Shown: in pieces, positions 31,005 to 42,246 of the stretch
Numbering within the stretch: the first letter of the stretch is position 1
Layout: each line of letters opens with the position of its first letter
Source: Acanthamoeba sp. SK_2022b
Lineage: Eukaryota; Discosea; Longamoebia; Acanthamoebidae
Length of the DNA: 64,000 bases
Reading direction: 5' to 3'
NCBI GenBank assembly: GCA_027943245.1
Contig: JANDJZ010000110.1
Span: 62,001-126,000, forward strand
Notes under the pieces: generated by a model
Seen by the model: only the letters and a program-made list of their open reading frames with translations
The model's database searches: none
Told to the model about the DNA's origin: nothing
Made by a program: the position numbers and the translations under genes

Positions 31005-32078
31005 TTATTGGATGAGAAGGCCAACGAGCAGCAGAACGCCGAAGAGGAGGTGGAACTGCGCGGTCTGCTCGACCAGGGTGTCCTTGTGGAGACCCTCCTC
31101 GAAGCGGCGCACCAATCCAAAGGCCATCGGAAGTGCGAGCAGCGGCAGCGCGGGCAGCAGCACCGATCCGCCGGCGAAGCCGCTTCCCGCTTCTCCGGAC
31201 TGGCGTGGGCCTCCCAGACCAGGGAGGAGGAGAGGTTGGAGATAGACCAACGCAACGGCGGCGTAGGCGAGAGCGATGAGGACCACGTAGAAGCGGCGGC
31301 AGTTGTCTACTGATCTGAGTAGGCGTGCGACGGTAAGCGTGCGCGCGCGGCGGTCCTTGTCGAGGTCGCGGGTGTTGTTGGCGTGAAGAATGGCCACGGC
31401 AAGGAGACCGGGCGCGAGCGACAGCAGGCCGGGCACGAGCCACTCCCACCGGCCGGTCTGCATGAAGAACACGCCCAGGACGGGCAGCGGCCCGTAGCAC
31501 AGGAGGATGGTGAGATCGCCCAACGCGCGCGCCTTGAGGCGCACCGGTTCGGCCGTGTAGAAAAAGGCCAGCAGCGCGCCGACGACGAACAGCAGCAGGA
31601 GGTCGACGCAGCCGCCCCAGGCCACCACCACGTAGGCGCCTATCGCCGCCGCCACGGCGAACGCCGCCAGCGAGAAGGCCAGCACCTGGCGCGGGCTCAG
31701 GCCGAGGTCGAACAGCGTCCTGTCGCTTGCGGTGGCCTTTTGGTCGTTTCCGCTGACAAAGTCCCAGTACGTGCTGTGGCCGTAGCACCCCCCCCCCCGG
31801 CAAGTGAAGATGAGCGAGCTGTCAGAAAGGAACCAATCTGGGGACGCTGTTGTTGTTCGTGAACACGAAAGTCGAGCGGGCGCTGAGCGTGCGTACTTGG
31901 TGAGGTTAGCGGCAGCGTGGACGGAGAGGGCGCCAGCGAGGGTGAGTGCCAGCGTGCCCCATGACCAGTCGTCATCGTGTTGTTGGTGCAGCATGCGGGC
32001 TGTCACATTGCCCAAAGCCACTGGCACAACCGAGACCGTGAACGACCACGGCCTTGTCGCCAGCCACCACCGCTTCAT
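31005..32078 (-). CDS. UbiA-family prenyltransferase, UBIAD1/MenA-like
   Basis: Integral membrane enzyme that adds a polyprenyl chain to a naphthoate or benzoate ring in quinone synthesis. Two exons, 32078-31896 and 31773-31005, join in phase to give NLTNTYWDFVSGN, the first Asp-rich motif, split by the intron. This is followed by SDRTLFD, then the second motif AILHANNTRDLDKDRRA. About eight hydrophobic segments are visible (SLAAFAVAAAIGAYVVVAWG, LLLLFVVGALLAFFYT, PLLALPMAFGLV). The start RWWLATRPWSFTVSVVPVA is typical of MenA/UBIAD1. The choice between menaquinone-type and ubiquinone-type substrates cannot be settled from motifs; UBIAD1 similarity (DRT, ANNTRD) favours the former. Confidence 0.92.
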   Translation of the reverse strand: MKRWWLATRPWSFTVSVVPVALGNVTARMLHQQHDDDWSWGTLALTLAGALSVHAAANLTKYARSAPARLSCSRTTTASPDWFLSDSSLIFTCRGGGCYGHSTYWDFVSGNDQKATASDRTLFDLGLSPRQVLAFSLAAFAVAAAIGAYVVVAWGGCVDLLLLFVVGALLAFFYTAEPVRLKARALGDLTILLCYGPLPVLGVFFMQTGRWEWLVPGLLSLAPGLLAVAILHANNTRDLDKDRRARTLTVARLLRSVDNCRRFYVVLIALAYAAVALVYLQPLLLPGLGGPRQSGEAGSGFAGGSVLLPALPLLALPMAFGLVRRFEEGLHKDTLVEQTAQFHLLFGVLLLVGLLIQ

Positions 32079-32480
32079 CTTCCTAGACCGCCGCCCTGGC
32101 TGGGGTTAAAAAAAAGATATTATATAAAAATTTTGGTTGGTGGTGCAGCTCCCACCACGCGCCAAGATGTGACGTTCACGGTCACCCAAAGCGCAGCTCT
32201 CGCAGCAAAGCTTGGGGCCCAAGTATGGGGATGTCCCAGAACGCTTTGGCCGAGCTGAACAAGGTCTGGGTGGGCCTAACCGTCCTGTTTCTGCACCAGC
32301 CACTCAGAAAAAAGAGAGTTTAATCAGGATAAGGGTATATTCCTCTCCTGTTCTCGTCTTGCTTTGCCGTATCTGCTCCACCAGTTCCCCGCACCTCACC
32401 TCCAACCGCTGTCAGCGCGGCCCCCGGATCGGCGAACAGCAAATATTTTTTTATCATTTTTATTCTCCAATTTTGAGCAA
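32079..32480. other. Divergent promoter region
   Basis: Lies between the minus-strand prenyltransferase and plus-strand carrier genes, so it should hold both promoters. An AT-rich stretch precedes the carrier start. No gene is seen. Confidence 0.4.
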
Positions 32481-34108
32481 ATGGCGGCGCCGCAGGAGGA
32501 GAAGGTGAAGCTTGACACGCCGCCCAAGGGAGCGCTGATGGGCGCGGGGAGCGGTCTACGGGAGGGCTTGTTCGGGTTCGGTTGCGGCGTGCTGTACGGC
32601 ATGACTTCCCCCCTCATTGGCCACCCCTTCGACACCGTCAAAACCAAAATGCAAGCGCAGGCACGCTCCCCACTCGTATTTGGTTTATTATCTCTTTTTT
32701 TTTGAATTATTATTATTATATATTTATTATCTCTTTTTTTGAATAATAATAATTCAATTTATATTCGGGACATTTTTATATCCGCTTTTATTCACGATAA
32801 TTGGTTGGAGTGCACAGGAAGGCTACAGGACGGGCGGCATGATGCGCACGTTCGCCACGGTGATCAAGAACGAAGGCTTCTTCGCCCTCTACAAGGGACT
32901 CCTGCCGCCGCTCATTGGCTCCGGTAACTGCCCACCCTTCGTCCATTGTGGTGGCCTCATGAAGCCTCAGCTGTTGCTAGCACCGCCGCTCATGCCCTCC
33001 CCGCCGTGTACGCCAGGCATCTTCAGGTCGGTACAGTTTGGCGTCTACAACTCGAGCTGGGCCATGCTGCGCGATTGGTCCTTCGGTCGAAAGGTCCGCC
33101 TCCTTAACACGCACGCACGCGCTCACACCACACGCGCACGAGAGAAAATCCGAGTGAACGAGTGTGGCGCGGGGTGACGTGTGCAGGAGATACCAGGCAC
33201 CGGAGGCCTGGAAGTGCGGGTGGTGGCGGCGGGCGTGGTGGCCTCGACGGCGCGCACGGTGATCGAGACCCCGCTGGAGTTGATCAAGGTGCGGAGGCAG
33301 ATGGGCCAGTCGTGGAAGTTTGGCGAGCTCTACCGCGGCTTCACCGTCACCTGGATCCGCACCTGCGGCCTCATGTGCACCTTTTTCATCCTCGTACGCG
33401 CCTCTCCTCACTCTCTCTTTCTCTTTCTCTCTCTTTTCACATGCGCGCGCAGCGAGAGAGTAAGTGTGGCTGGCCGTGTGTCTGCGGGCTGATGATCAAT
33501 TGGTGGTGGTGATCACGTGTCAGGTGGACTCGGGAGTGAGGCATCTGCCCAACCTCATCAACGCGCCCTACATAGGTACGGCGAGCCCCCTCGCTCTCCC
33601 TCCCCTTGTTCATGGTGGTGATGAAAACATAGTAATGATGTTCTCTGTCACAGGCCCGTTCCTGAAGGGCGGTCTCTGTTCGACGATATCGTGGTGGATC
33701 ATCTGGCCGTTCGAGACCCTCAAATCGCAAGTCCAGGGCAACACGCCCGGCCCCAAGGGCATCTTCAGCCGCCTCGCCTTTGTCGCGCAGTAAATCTCTC
33801 CCTCCACTCTCCTCTCTCTTTCCCTCCACCTGCTCCGCGTGTGGCGAGGACCTCACCAAATCCACCACCACCACCTCCTGCAATGCAGGACCGGCGGATT
33901 GGCGGGCCTGTTCCGGGGCATCGTGCCGGGGTCGACGCGGAGCCTGCTGGCCAACGGGTGCAGCATGATCGTCTTCACGCAGTGCCAGAGCCTGCGACAC
34001 CACTTCGTCGGCGACGAGCAGCCGCCAGCGTCCCTGCCCCACGCCCCGCTCGACGCCGACGGCAACGCCATCGTCGAAGAGTCTTTGCCGTCCGAGTCAG
34101 ACCAGTGA
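32481..34108 (+). CDS. Mitochondrial carrier family (SLC25) protein
   Basis: Inner-membrane solute carrier. Seven exons: 32481-32659, 32818-32923, 33017-33093, 33187-33393, 33524-33575, 33654-33789 and 33889-34108. Three repeats are visible. The first has PLIGHPFDTVKTKMQ and ends in FALYKGLLPPLIGSG. The second has TVIETPLELIKVRRQ with LYRGFTVTWIRTCG. The third has WWIIWPFETLKSQVQ with LFRGIVPGSTRSLLANG. The PxD/E-x2-K/R signatures are kept, with T-P-L-E and P-F-E variants in repeats 2 and 3. A hydrophilic tail of about 25 residues follows. The substrate cannot be told. The first intron seems to start with GC rather than GT. Confidence 0.93.
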
Positions 34109-34220
34109 CCGGAGAGGGAGACAGAGAGAGAGAGAGAGGCAGACTCGTGCTGTTGTACCGGTACAACGAATATTAAAATGTTTAATACTAAACCCAACGC
34201 AGCGTTCGCGGAGGCTCGTC

Positions 34221-36364
34221 TCACTGGGCGGAGGCGTCCTTTCGGAGGAGGCGGTTGAGAACGTGGACGGTGAGCGGGTCGCTGAAACCAAACACGAGGG
34301 GGCCCGAGATGCGGGAGCCCGGGGAGGGTCCGTCGATGCAGGCCTTGGTCCAGGGCTGCGTCGCCGACGGGCCCTCGAATCGCTTGTAGGTCTTGGCTCG
34401 CTTCGCCTTCTTCTCGGGTTGCTGCGCCTTCTTGGGTTGTTCTTCTTGCTTTTCCTTTTTGGGCTCCTTTTCCACTTGCGTTTCTTCTTCCGGCTCCTCG
34501 TCGGCGAACGTGAAGCTCTCCTGTCCCTCCTCCTCCTCCTCTTCTCTCTCCCTCTCCCTCTCCTCTTCGGACCGCAGCTGAGTCGCGTCGGGTGTCGTGA
34601 TGGGCGTGCCGTCCTCGTGCTCGTCGTCCCGCTTCTGGCGCACCACGAACAGCGGCCCGTCGCGGCCCTCGTGTATCTCCATGATCCACACGGAACCCCA
34701 CTTGACAGTCGAGGCCCGGTAGCCCACGGGGTAGGGGTGCCGGTACATGCACTGCTTGCTGCTGTGGTACTTCTCCGGCGAGGCGTCGCCTCGGTAAATG
34801 CGGCCCAGCGACCAGATGGTGGTGGCCACGGAGGCCAACGAGAAGGGCGCAGCGATGTGCTCGGTATCGGGCACGCGGCCGTTGCCGTGGAACCCGCGCG
34901 CGTGCGACACGAACGCCCCGCGAGTGCGTCGGATGACCGGGCGATCGGCCAACTCCTGCACTACTTCCTTCTGCTCGTTCGTGTCAGACACGCACGCACA
35001 TGCCCGGTGAGCATCCGTGCAGGAAACCACGCCAAAGCAGAGAGCACGGTGACTCACCTTGATCTGCGCGTAGTCGAGCGCGGGCTCGTTTTGAAGCCGA
35101 CGCGACTTGCGCACCGGCTGGGCTCCCGCCAGCCTCGAGCTCTCCTCTGTTTGTTCATCATAGGTAACATTAATTATTTGCTTAATAATATATATATATA
35201 TTATTCATTAATTTAATTATTTCTTTTGCGTTGGAAAAGCTGGATGTCGGCTTCAAGCAGGAGAGCAGGAAGGAGAGGGAAACTTGGGGGGGGGGGATTA
35301 CCGTCGCCCTCGAATGAGTCGTCGCCCCGGCTGAGGTCGGCGTCGCCGGCGCTCCAGCGGTGTCGCTTGCCGGTGTATTTGCGGGCGGGCCCGGCCGCGG
35401 ACGCGGAGGACATGCCGAGCGACTTCTTGGCGTCGAGAAGCCCGAGCGACTGGAGGAATCGCTGGTTCTCCTCCATGCGCCGCTTCCGCTCCTGTTCATA
35501 GGACGACTCCTCCTCTTCCTCGTTTTCTCCGTCTTCATCTACGTCTTTGTTCGCGTCACCTTCATCAGCTTCTTCGTCTTGGTCTTGGTCTTCGTCGTCC
35601 TCGACCACTGCCTTCTTTTCCTCGTCTTCGTCGGCGTCCTCGACTTCGCTTTCGTTGTGGCCGGAACTGTTCTCGGCCTCTTCCTCCTCGTCCTCCTGCT
35701 TCCGCCGTCGCTTGCTTCGGCTATTGGTGCTGCTGCTGCCCTTGTCCTTGTTGGCATCAATAACGGCCTTTCTCGTGCGCTTGGCGAGCCGCCTCGGTGC
35801 AGCGACAGCCGTCTCACTGCTTGTGGTCACGGCAGTGGAGTGATCGCCTTTCGCCTTTCGGGCGCAGCCGGGGCACGTGAACGACTTGAGCTTGCTGGCG
35901 GCCGTCTGAAAAGCCGATCATTGTGGACAGGCAAGAGGGAAAGAAGAGCGAGAGGAAGGTGAGATTGCAAGTGTATAAGGGTAAATTGACCCAGCGGACG
36001 CACCTTGGTCATCCCAATGCAGCCTACGTGGAACCAATCGTTGCAAGCGTCACAGGCGATCATCATCCTGCCATCATCTGGTCCTTTGCACACGCAGTAC
36101 ACGCGCTAGGCCAAAGACAAATTGTTTGGGAAGAGATGTTAGGAGTGAAGCCTTCGAGGTAGACCTGGTCCAGACAACAAATTCGTATGAAATTGTAAAA
36201 ACCGCCAAAGCGCAATTTGGATTGAATTATTTTCTGGTGCCACCAAGATCCTAGCGAGCGAAGCAAGTGAGGTTGTATTGGCGCCTTACCTTGTTCTTAC
36301 GTCCCGATTTAGCGCCGGGCTTGGCGTCCAGTGATTTGCTCTGTGCGGTCCTAGATCGACTCAT
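34221..36364 (-). CDS. PHD finger protein with FYRN-FYRC domain
   Basis: Nuclear chromatin-associated protein. Exons: 36364-36290, 36105-36004, 35905-35302, 35146-35058 and 34970-34221. The PHD finger spans exons 2-3: VYCVCKGPDDGRMMIACDAC, NDWFHVGCIGM and FTCPGCARK, giving the C4HC3 ligands. A long acidic and Lys-rich linker follows (EEEEAENSSGHN, DEDQDQDEEADEG). The C-terminal half has the FY-rich core: YRHPYPVGYRASTVKWGSV, WIMEIHEG, then after a charged insert FEGPSATQPWTKACI and SGPLVFGFSDPLTVHVLNRL. PHD reads histone tails and FYR domains occur in KMT2 and KDM5 proteins, but no SET or JmjC domain is present, so this is probably a reader subunit (inference). Confidence 0.9.
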
Positions 36365-36609
36365 ACTACTTGATTCTCACGGACAGTCGCAATCGCCCTC
36401 CACTTTCGCTGTTTCTTCTTTATCTTTAGCCTTACGCTGTTTCTTTATCTTTAGCCTTGGGCTGCCACTGTCGACATAAAAGGCACATTGCGGGAAAGGC
36501 CACCACGACAGCAGGGACGCGTGTTGTATTATTTTGTGGTGGTTTTGCAAACTGGAATACCACCTGGCTCTGCGTCAATTGCTGGTGTATTACTAGATCG
36601 ACCCTTGGT

Positions 36610-37960
36610 GCTGAGGTGGGAGAAACAAGCGGAATGTCAAGATATGTCTAACACTTTACAAGATGGCATCTTTAGCCAGTAGGACCAGGCATGGGCAACA
36701 ACACTTCTCCTATGTGGTTAGAGTTACCATCCCTTTATGTACTCAGCATCCCTTTCCCAAAAACATCTCTTTTATCTCTTGACCAGACACACCCTCATAC
36801 AGTGGTCAGTCTCATAAAGGTTATGGGCCCACAACTTCTCACCCAATGCTAAAATCAACCACAGCCCATTGGGCTCCTCATTACCCCTCTTCATTACCTG
36901 AGTGGAACTGAGCTGCACTAGCCATGGCAGTCTACATTATAACTGCACACTCACCCAAGCCAACATGCAGGCACCATGATGGTTGTGTAGTTGATGTCCA
37001 TAGCCTGCTTGGGGAGGTTGTTTGGAGTCTGATACCTTGGACTGATGAGAGGCTGTGCAGGACCATGAAGATCTGTTCTTATTGGATGTAGAGTTGCTGG
37101 TAGAGGTAGAAGCAACGTTGGCCTTGTCACCACAACACCACAACACCACCACACCACCACCACAAAATCGCCACAACACCAATTCATCATGACAACATAA
37201 CCACAACAACACCACAATACCACAACAACATCACCACAACATTACCACACCATTACCACAACATCACCACACAACCACCACAATTGCCACACCACCACAA
37301 CATCACACTATCACAACAACCCCACAGGTGACACCACCAGCACCATACTATCACCACAACAACACCACTCCATCACCATAATAACACCAAAACATCACCT
37401 CACCACCACAAGAACAACCACCACACCATCACCACAATTTTACCACCACAACCACAACACCACCAAAACACTGTCACCACAAGATCACCAAAACAGCACA
37501 ACATCACCACAACATTGCCACACCACCACACCACCACAACATCACCTCACCACCACAACACCACCACAATTACCACAACAACACCACCACAACACCACCA
37601 CATCATTACCTCAATGACACACCACCACAACGCTACAACACCACCACACGATTACCACAACAACACACCACAACCTCACCACAACTCCACATCAACACTG
37701 TTACCCCCAAGACCACCACAACACCACCATTCCATCACCAGAACACCACAACAGCCCCACAACACCAAAACACCACCACACCAACAACACACCAACATCA
37801 CACCAACTCAACAACAAACACCACATCACTACCAGCACATCACCACCACAACATCACCACAACACCACCACACCAGCACCACAAAACAACACACCAATGA
37901 ATGGTGCAAATCACAAACATACAACAGTCAGTGGCACCTTGAAGAAACATGACAGCTGTC
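36610..37960. other. CpG-poor, AT-richer block without genes
   Basis: Almost no CG dinucleotides occur here, although flanking host DNA is full of them. The left part is unique-looking sequence rich in TG and CA, and the right part is the CAC/ACA repeat listed next. No reading frame with host-like codon use is seen. The block lies immediately upstream of the WDR26-like gene. Confidence 0.7.
37125..37905 (+). repeat. Long imperfect CAC/ACA repeat (CCACAACA type)
   Basis: About 780 bases made almost wholly of CAC, ACA, AAC and CCA trinucleotide combinations such as CACCACAACACCACCACA, with occasional ATCACC. Any His/Thr/Pro reading frame here is a composition artefact. A mirror repeat on the other strand lies at 44935-45340. 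Confidence 0.9.
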
Positions 37961-38007
37961 TACTCAAATGCTGCTGCTGCTTGCTATACCATCATTTAAG
38001 CAAACAG

Positions 38008-38465
38008 GCAGTGGACAACACGTGGACGGCCGGGCCAACATGACTACGTTCGCCTTCTTATCCAGGCACTCTGCGACTTGGGCCTCAAGTACGTATATCT
38101 TTTTCTCCCCACAAAAGATGAAGCATCTTTCTACTTCGTCGACGGATTGCCGGCAAACCAAGATCTTCAGCAAACGGCTGACTTGCATCGCCGCGGCGGA
38201 TGGTTTGGTGGTTGGGGGGGGGGGCAGCCAAAGCGCGGCCATGGTAGCCAAGGAGTCGCGCACGTCGCTGCAGTCCGAGGCCGTGACCACTTTCTGTGAG
38301 GGCGTCCTCCGTGGCGAGTGGAAGGCCGTGGAGGACCTCCTTCCCGAACTGCACGTTGATGAGGACGACGTACCGGTACACCAACGCGCCCACATCAGCA
38401 ACTTGCGCACACGTGTTGTGTGTGAGTGTGTGAGTGTGTGCGTGTGTGCGTGCGTGCGTGCGTGC

Positions 38466-38514
<49 letters not shown>

Positions 38515-38889
38515 CCAGCAATGAACAGTCAAGCAGTTAAGTGGACTCACCCCCCGATCTCCCCTCGAACGTCGCGCAGAGCGTCCTCTTCTTGCTCTAT
38601 GAGCAAAAGTACCTGGAGCTGCTCGAGCAGACGCTCTCGACTGTCTGCGAAAGGAGCTGACGCCCCTCCGGCAGGACTTCGCCCGCGTCCATCGACTGAG
38701 CAGGTCAGAGCGAGCTGAAGCAACGAGCCAACTGGGACGGCGTGCATGGCTCATCGCGCGCCAAGCTGCTCGAAAAGCTCAGGAGTACCGAGACCTCTCC
38801 TACTCGTGATTTAAAAAAACGTTTCACCCGCGCAGGTGCTGACGCGTCGGTCCCGTTTGGTCGGCGCACGCATCACGCACACAACACAC

Positions 38890-38944
<55 letters not shown>

Positions 38945-39137
38945 CAGGATACATTCCTTCGAGCACTCTTCCACCTCCGCGAAGGCTCGAGACGTTGGTT
39001 CTTCAAGCGCTGGAGTTCCAGAAGTCGCACTGCCAGTTCCACAACACGCAGTACGACGATCTGTCCCTCTTGGAGGACCACGCCTGCACCCTGTACGCGC
39101 TCGGCTCCGCCTCCACGCAGGCCCTCGTCCATTGTCA

Positions 39138-39191
<54 letters not shown>

Positions 39192-39913
39192 CGCACTAAC
39201 AGCAAATCACGCATCGCGACTCGATCAGGGACCGCCTGCCGCGGAAAACCAAGCACGTGCTCACCGCGCACACGGGCGAGGTGTGGTACGTGCAGTTCTC
39301 CCACAACGGCAAGTTCCTGGCCTCTGCCTCGCGGGACAAGTCGGCCATCATCTGGAACGTCCAAGACGGGGTGCGCGCCCCTCTCTGTCCTGCGCTCAAC
39401 CCAACCCAACTCGCCCCAACCACGACGCGCTTCGTCGGCAACATGGCTCACCCCGCTCTGTTGCGCAGTCGGCGGAGCCGCTTCACGTCTTGGCGGGCCA
39501 CAGCAAGGAGACGTCGTTTCTGTCGTGGAGCCCCACGGACGAGTACCTCATCACGGCGGGCGGGGACAACGTGGTGCGGTTGTGGAACGCTCAGACGGGT
39601 ACACGCCCCGAAGCTCTCTCTCCCTCCTTTGCTGTCCCCATTTGCTGCGCGCGGTTGCTTGCTGCTGACGCAAGCGCGACGTCGGTACAGGCGAGCAAGT
39701 TACGGATTGCCTGAGGCACACGAACGCCGTGACAACGCTGGCGTGGATGCTGGACGGCAAGCATATCGTGTCGGGCGGCTTGGACAAGAAGATCTACATG
39801 TGGGCACGTGTCTCCTTCTGCTCCTCTCCCCTCTCCGCGGGCTCGTCGTGTTCGTCGTCTCGACGGTAGTGTTGCGTTGCTGCGTACTAACCACTCGTGT
39901 TTCTCTCGCGTTG

Positions 39914-39974
<61 letters not shown>

Positions 39975-40912
39975 AGGATCTGGAGGGAAAGGACGTGCAC
40001 GCGTGGGACTTTGCGCGCTCGCAAATCAACGACCTGGTCGTCTCTCCCAACGGCCAGTGGCTTATCGTGGTCACCCAGGAGAAGAGGATTCGACTCTACG
40101 ACATCCAAAAGGGGAGAAGGAGAGGTACCAGCTCCTCCTCTCCCTCTCTCTCTCTCTCCCTCCCCCGCCCACCCGCTCGCTATGTGTGCATGTGCGTGTT
40201 ACTCACGCGATGATGAACGTGTGCGTAGCCTCGACGAGACGGATCGTCGATCACGTCGCTGTTGATATCCGACGACAGTCGATACCTGCTCGTGAACCTC
40301 GCCTCGCAGGAGATCCACCTCTGGGACCTCGACACGCGTACGCTGGCCCAGAAGTACACGTACGTGTCGCGCCCACTGCACTGCACTGCAATTTGCCTGC
40401 AGCCAACGCAACGGTTTCCGGGGAGGGATGCGCGCAGTGGGCACAAGCAGAGCCGCTTCGTCATTCGGTCGTGCTTTGGGGGCGTGGGCCAGGGCTTCGT
40501 TCTGTCGGGCAGCGAGGACAACAACGTGTACATATGGAACCGGGAGCACGGCACGCTGTTGGACTCGCTCGCCAGCCACACAGGCACGGTCAACTCGGTG
40601 GCGTGGAACCCCAAGAACCCGCACCAGCTCGCCGCGGCCTCGGACGACCACACGACCCGCATCTGGGAGTCGGAGCACGCCCCGAAGAGGCACGGCACGA
40701 AGAGGAAGGCGCGGGGCGCGCACGAGGGCGAGCACGGGGGCGTCGCGACCGAGAACGGCAAGGCCGTCGGTGGAGGAGGCAACGGGGTGCACGCCCACGA
40801 TCGTCACGGCCAGCTGCAGCAGGTCAAGGAGAAGGAGAAGGCCGATGATGACGAGGATGATGATGGCGATGAGGAAGACGATGACTGCTTGGCTGGCCTA
40901 CCTTGTGCGTGA
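38008..40912 (+). CDS. WDR26/GID7-like CTLH and WD40 protein
   Basis: Subunit type found in the GID/CTLH ubiquitin ligase. Order: a LisH-like start (GQHDYVRLLIQALCDLGLK, exon 38008-38088), CTLH segment (ESRTSLQSEAVTTFCEGVL, RGEWKAVEDLL), VLFLLYEQKYLELLEQ, LDCLRKELTPLRQDFARVHR, RANWDGVHGSSRAKLLEKLR and PPPRRLETLVLQALEFQKSH. WD repeats follow (LTAHTGEVWYVQFSHNGKFL, LAGHSKETSFLSWSP, RHTNAVTTLAWMLDGKHI, NGQWLIVVTQEKRIRLYD, SRYLLVNLASQEIHLWD, GSEDNNVYIWNREHGTLLDS, LASHTGTVNSVAWNP), then an acidic tail. The first coding exon upstream is not identified. Two opposite one-base frameshifts interrupt the CTLH part (see findings). Several introns hold (CA)n or (TG)n tracts. Confidence 0.88.
38469..38513 (+). 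repeat. (TG)n microsatellite in an intron
   Basis: GTGCGTGCGTG units grade into pure TG in the intron before the VLFLLYEQKYLELLEQ exon of the WDR26-like gene. Confidence 0.93.
38887..38942 (+). repeat. (CA)n microsatellite next to a splice acceptor
   Basis: About 28 CA units ending CACACGACAG, directly before the exon starting at 38948 with YIPSSTLPPP. Confidence 0.93.
39141..39190 (+). repeat. (CA)n microsatellite in an intron
   Basis: About 25 CA units between the LYALG exon and the exon encoding PRKTKHVLTAH of the WDR26-like gene. Confidence 0.93.
39917..39972 (+). repeat. (CA)n microsatellite next to a splice acceptor
   Basis: About 28 CA units followed by ATAG, the acceptor of the exon DLEGKDVHAWDF in the WDR26-like gene. 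Confidence 0.93.
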
Positions 40913-40917
40913 ATGTA

Positions 40918-40923
40918 AATAAA
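40918..40923 (+). terminator. Candidate polyadenylation signal AATAAA
   Basis: AATAAA lies six bases after the WDR26-like stop codon and is followed by further overlapping AATAAATAAA copies. Confidence 0.45.
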
Positions 40924-42246
40924 TTGAATAAATAAATAAATAAACAAATAAATATCCAAAAAGTTTGGGCACAGAAAAGGCCGAAAGCAAAACAGAAATT
41001 AGAGGGAAACACGGCAAGGACAAAGAAGGAAAGCGCCGGAACGACGCAGATTGAGAAAAGGAAACAGCCACGCCTTTTTTCGATCCATTGGCCAGGAGTG
41101 CTCACGTGCAGCGATCAGTATGGCTTGGACTGGTGGAGACGTGGGAAAACTCGAGCTCTCTTGGGTGAGGTTGCAATGTAATGCTCCAATGGAACGGTGC
41201 CAACGCAAGGGAACCCCCCCCCGAGCAGGTATTTAAACGCCCGTTTTGACCTCAGTTCTTCACTTTTCTACCCACCAGCTACAACCAACAACCAAACTAC
41301 CTGCGGAACCTCTAACCTCCCTCACCGTTCTACATAAGCTATGCCTCGAGTCCCGCTACCACCATCCGAGCTGCAAGTGAGGCGACCGTGGACCTGGTGG
41401 ACTGAGCTTGTACCTGGGCCGGACTGAGCCCTTGCCCACGAAACCTTAGCATCATAACGCTAAAGGTTGGCCTCCAACTCAAGCGCGACCGCCAGGCCTG
41501 AAGGAGAACAGCTGCGGGGGGCCTGCAAGGTACATGGCTGCTTCTCCCCCCCCCTTTCTCTTTTTCAGAGTGACCGCAAGCTTTCTTCTATGGGACAGAG
41601 GCCACCTCGAGCCTACGTGTGTTAGTGTGTTTGGTTGTGCGTGACTCATGGTTAAACCGAGGTGGGCGGTTACCCTCTGAGGCGATATGGTTGTGCTCTC
41701 TCTTCTCCATTCTGTCTTCTCACGCACACAGAACTACCTGCTCTGAGCATGTCCAACCTCAGTGTGCGAACCACGGCATCGTGTGCGGTCCTCAGCCCCA
41801 TGGGTCTCCCTGAGGACTTGCCTGGCCACATAGGTGGTGCCCCTGCAGGCGCATGCGAGGACTTGAGAGAGTTCAGGCCTCTGTTCTCCGTCCTACCGGA
41901 GATGGGGATGGCTTGGGGCTCGGCCATCCTCTGTGTGTCTATCCCCTCCGTTTCTCTCTTTCTTCTGTCTCTCTGCAGGTGAAGGTGGCCGGCCCCCAGC
42001 TCTCCCAGCCCAGCAAGCGTTCGCTACCACACGCCCCAACGCGCGCTCGAGCGCGACCAGTCGGCCCAGCCCACGAAAGCAGCGTCGTCATCGGTAAAGA
42101 GCCGCAGGCGGATGTCAACGATAGGGTGACCGCGACCAAGGCCATCGCGAGGAGGCGATTGACTTGTCGGCCCTTAACAACAAACAACATTCAAATGCAA
42201 CTCTTGTTCTTTACCCAACCGAAAACTTTGGCAGTTAGCCCTCGGG
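40924..42246. other. Gap between WDR26-like and amino-acid transporter genes
   Basis: This 1.3 kb holds no recognised gene. A weak plus-strand candidate starts at 41749 (MSNLSVRTTASCAVLSPMG) and could splice after CTC near 41930 to an Arg-rich frame after the acceptor at 41980, but it matches nothing I know. Both flanking genes end here. Confidence 0.4.

Noticed and set aside
37515..37952. His/Thr/Pro-rich ORF
   Set aside because: Pure composition effect of the CAC/ACA repeat, with no start context or conserved segment.
38460..38520. Z-DNA-forming (TG)n as a specific regulatory site
   Set aside because: Many equivalent tracts occur in introns of unrelated genes, so a gene-specific role is not supported.
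41749..42240. Small spliced gene
   Set aside because: A weak frame with no family match and an unclear donor; mentioned only in the gap description.
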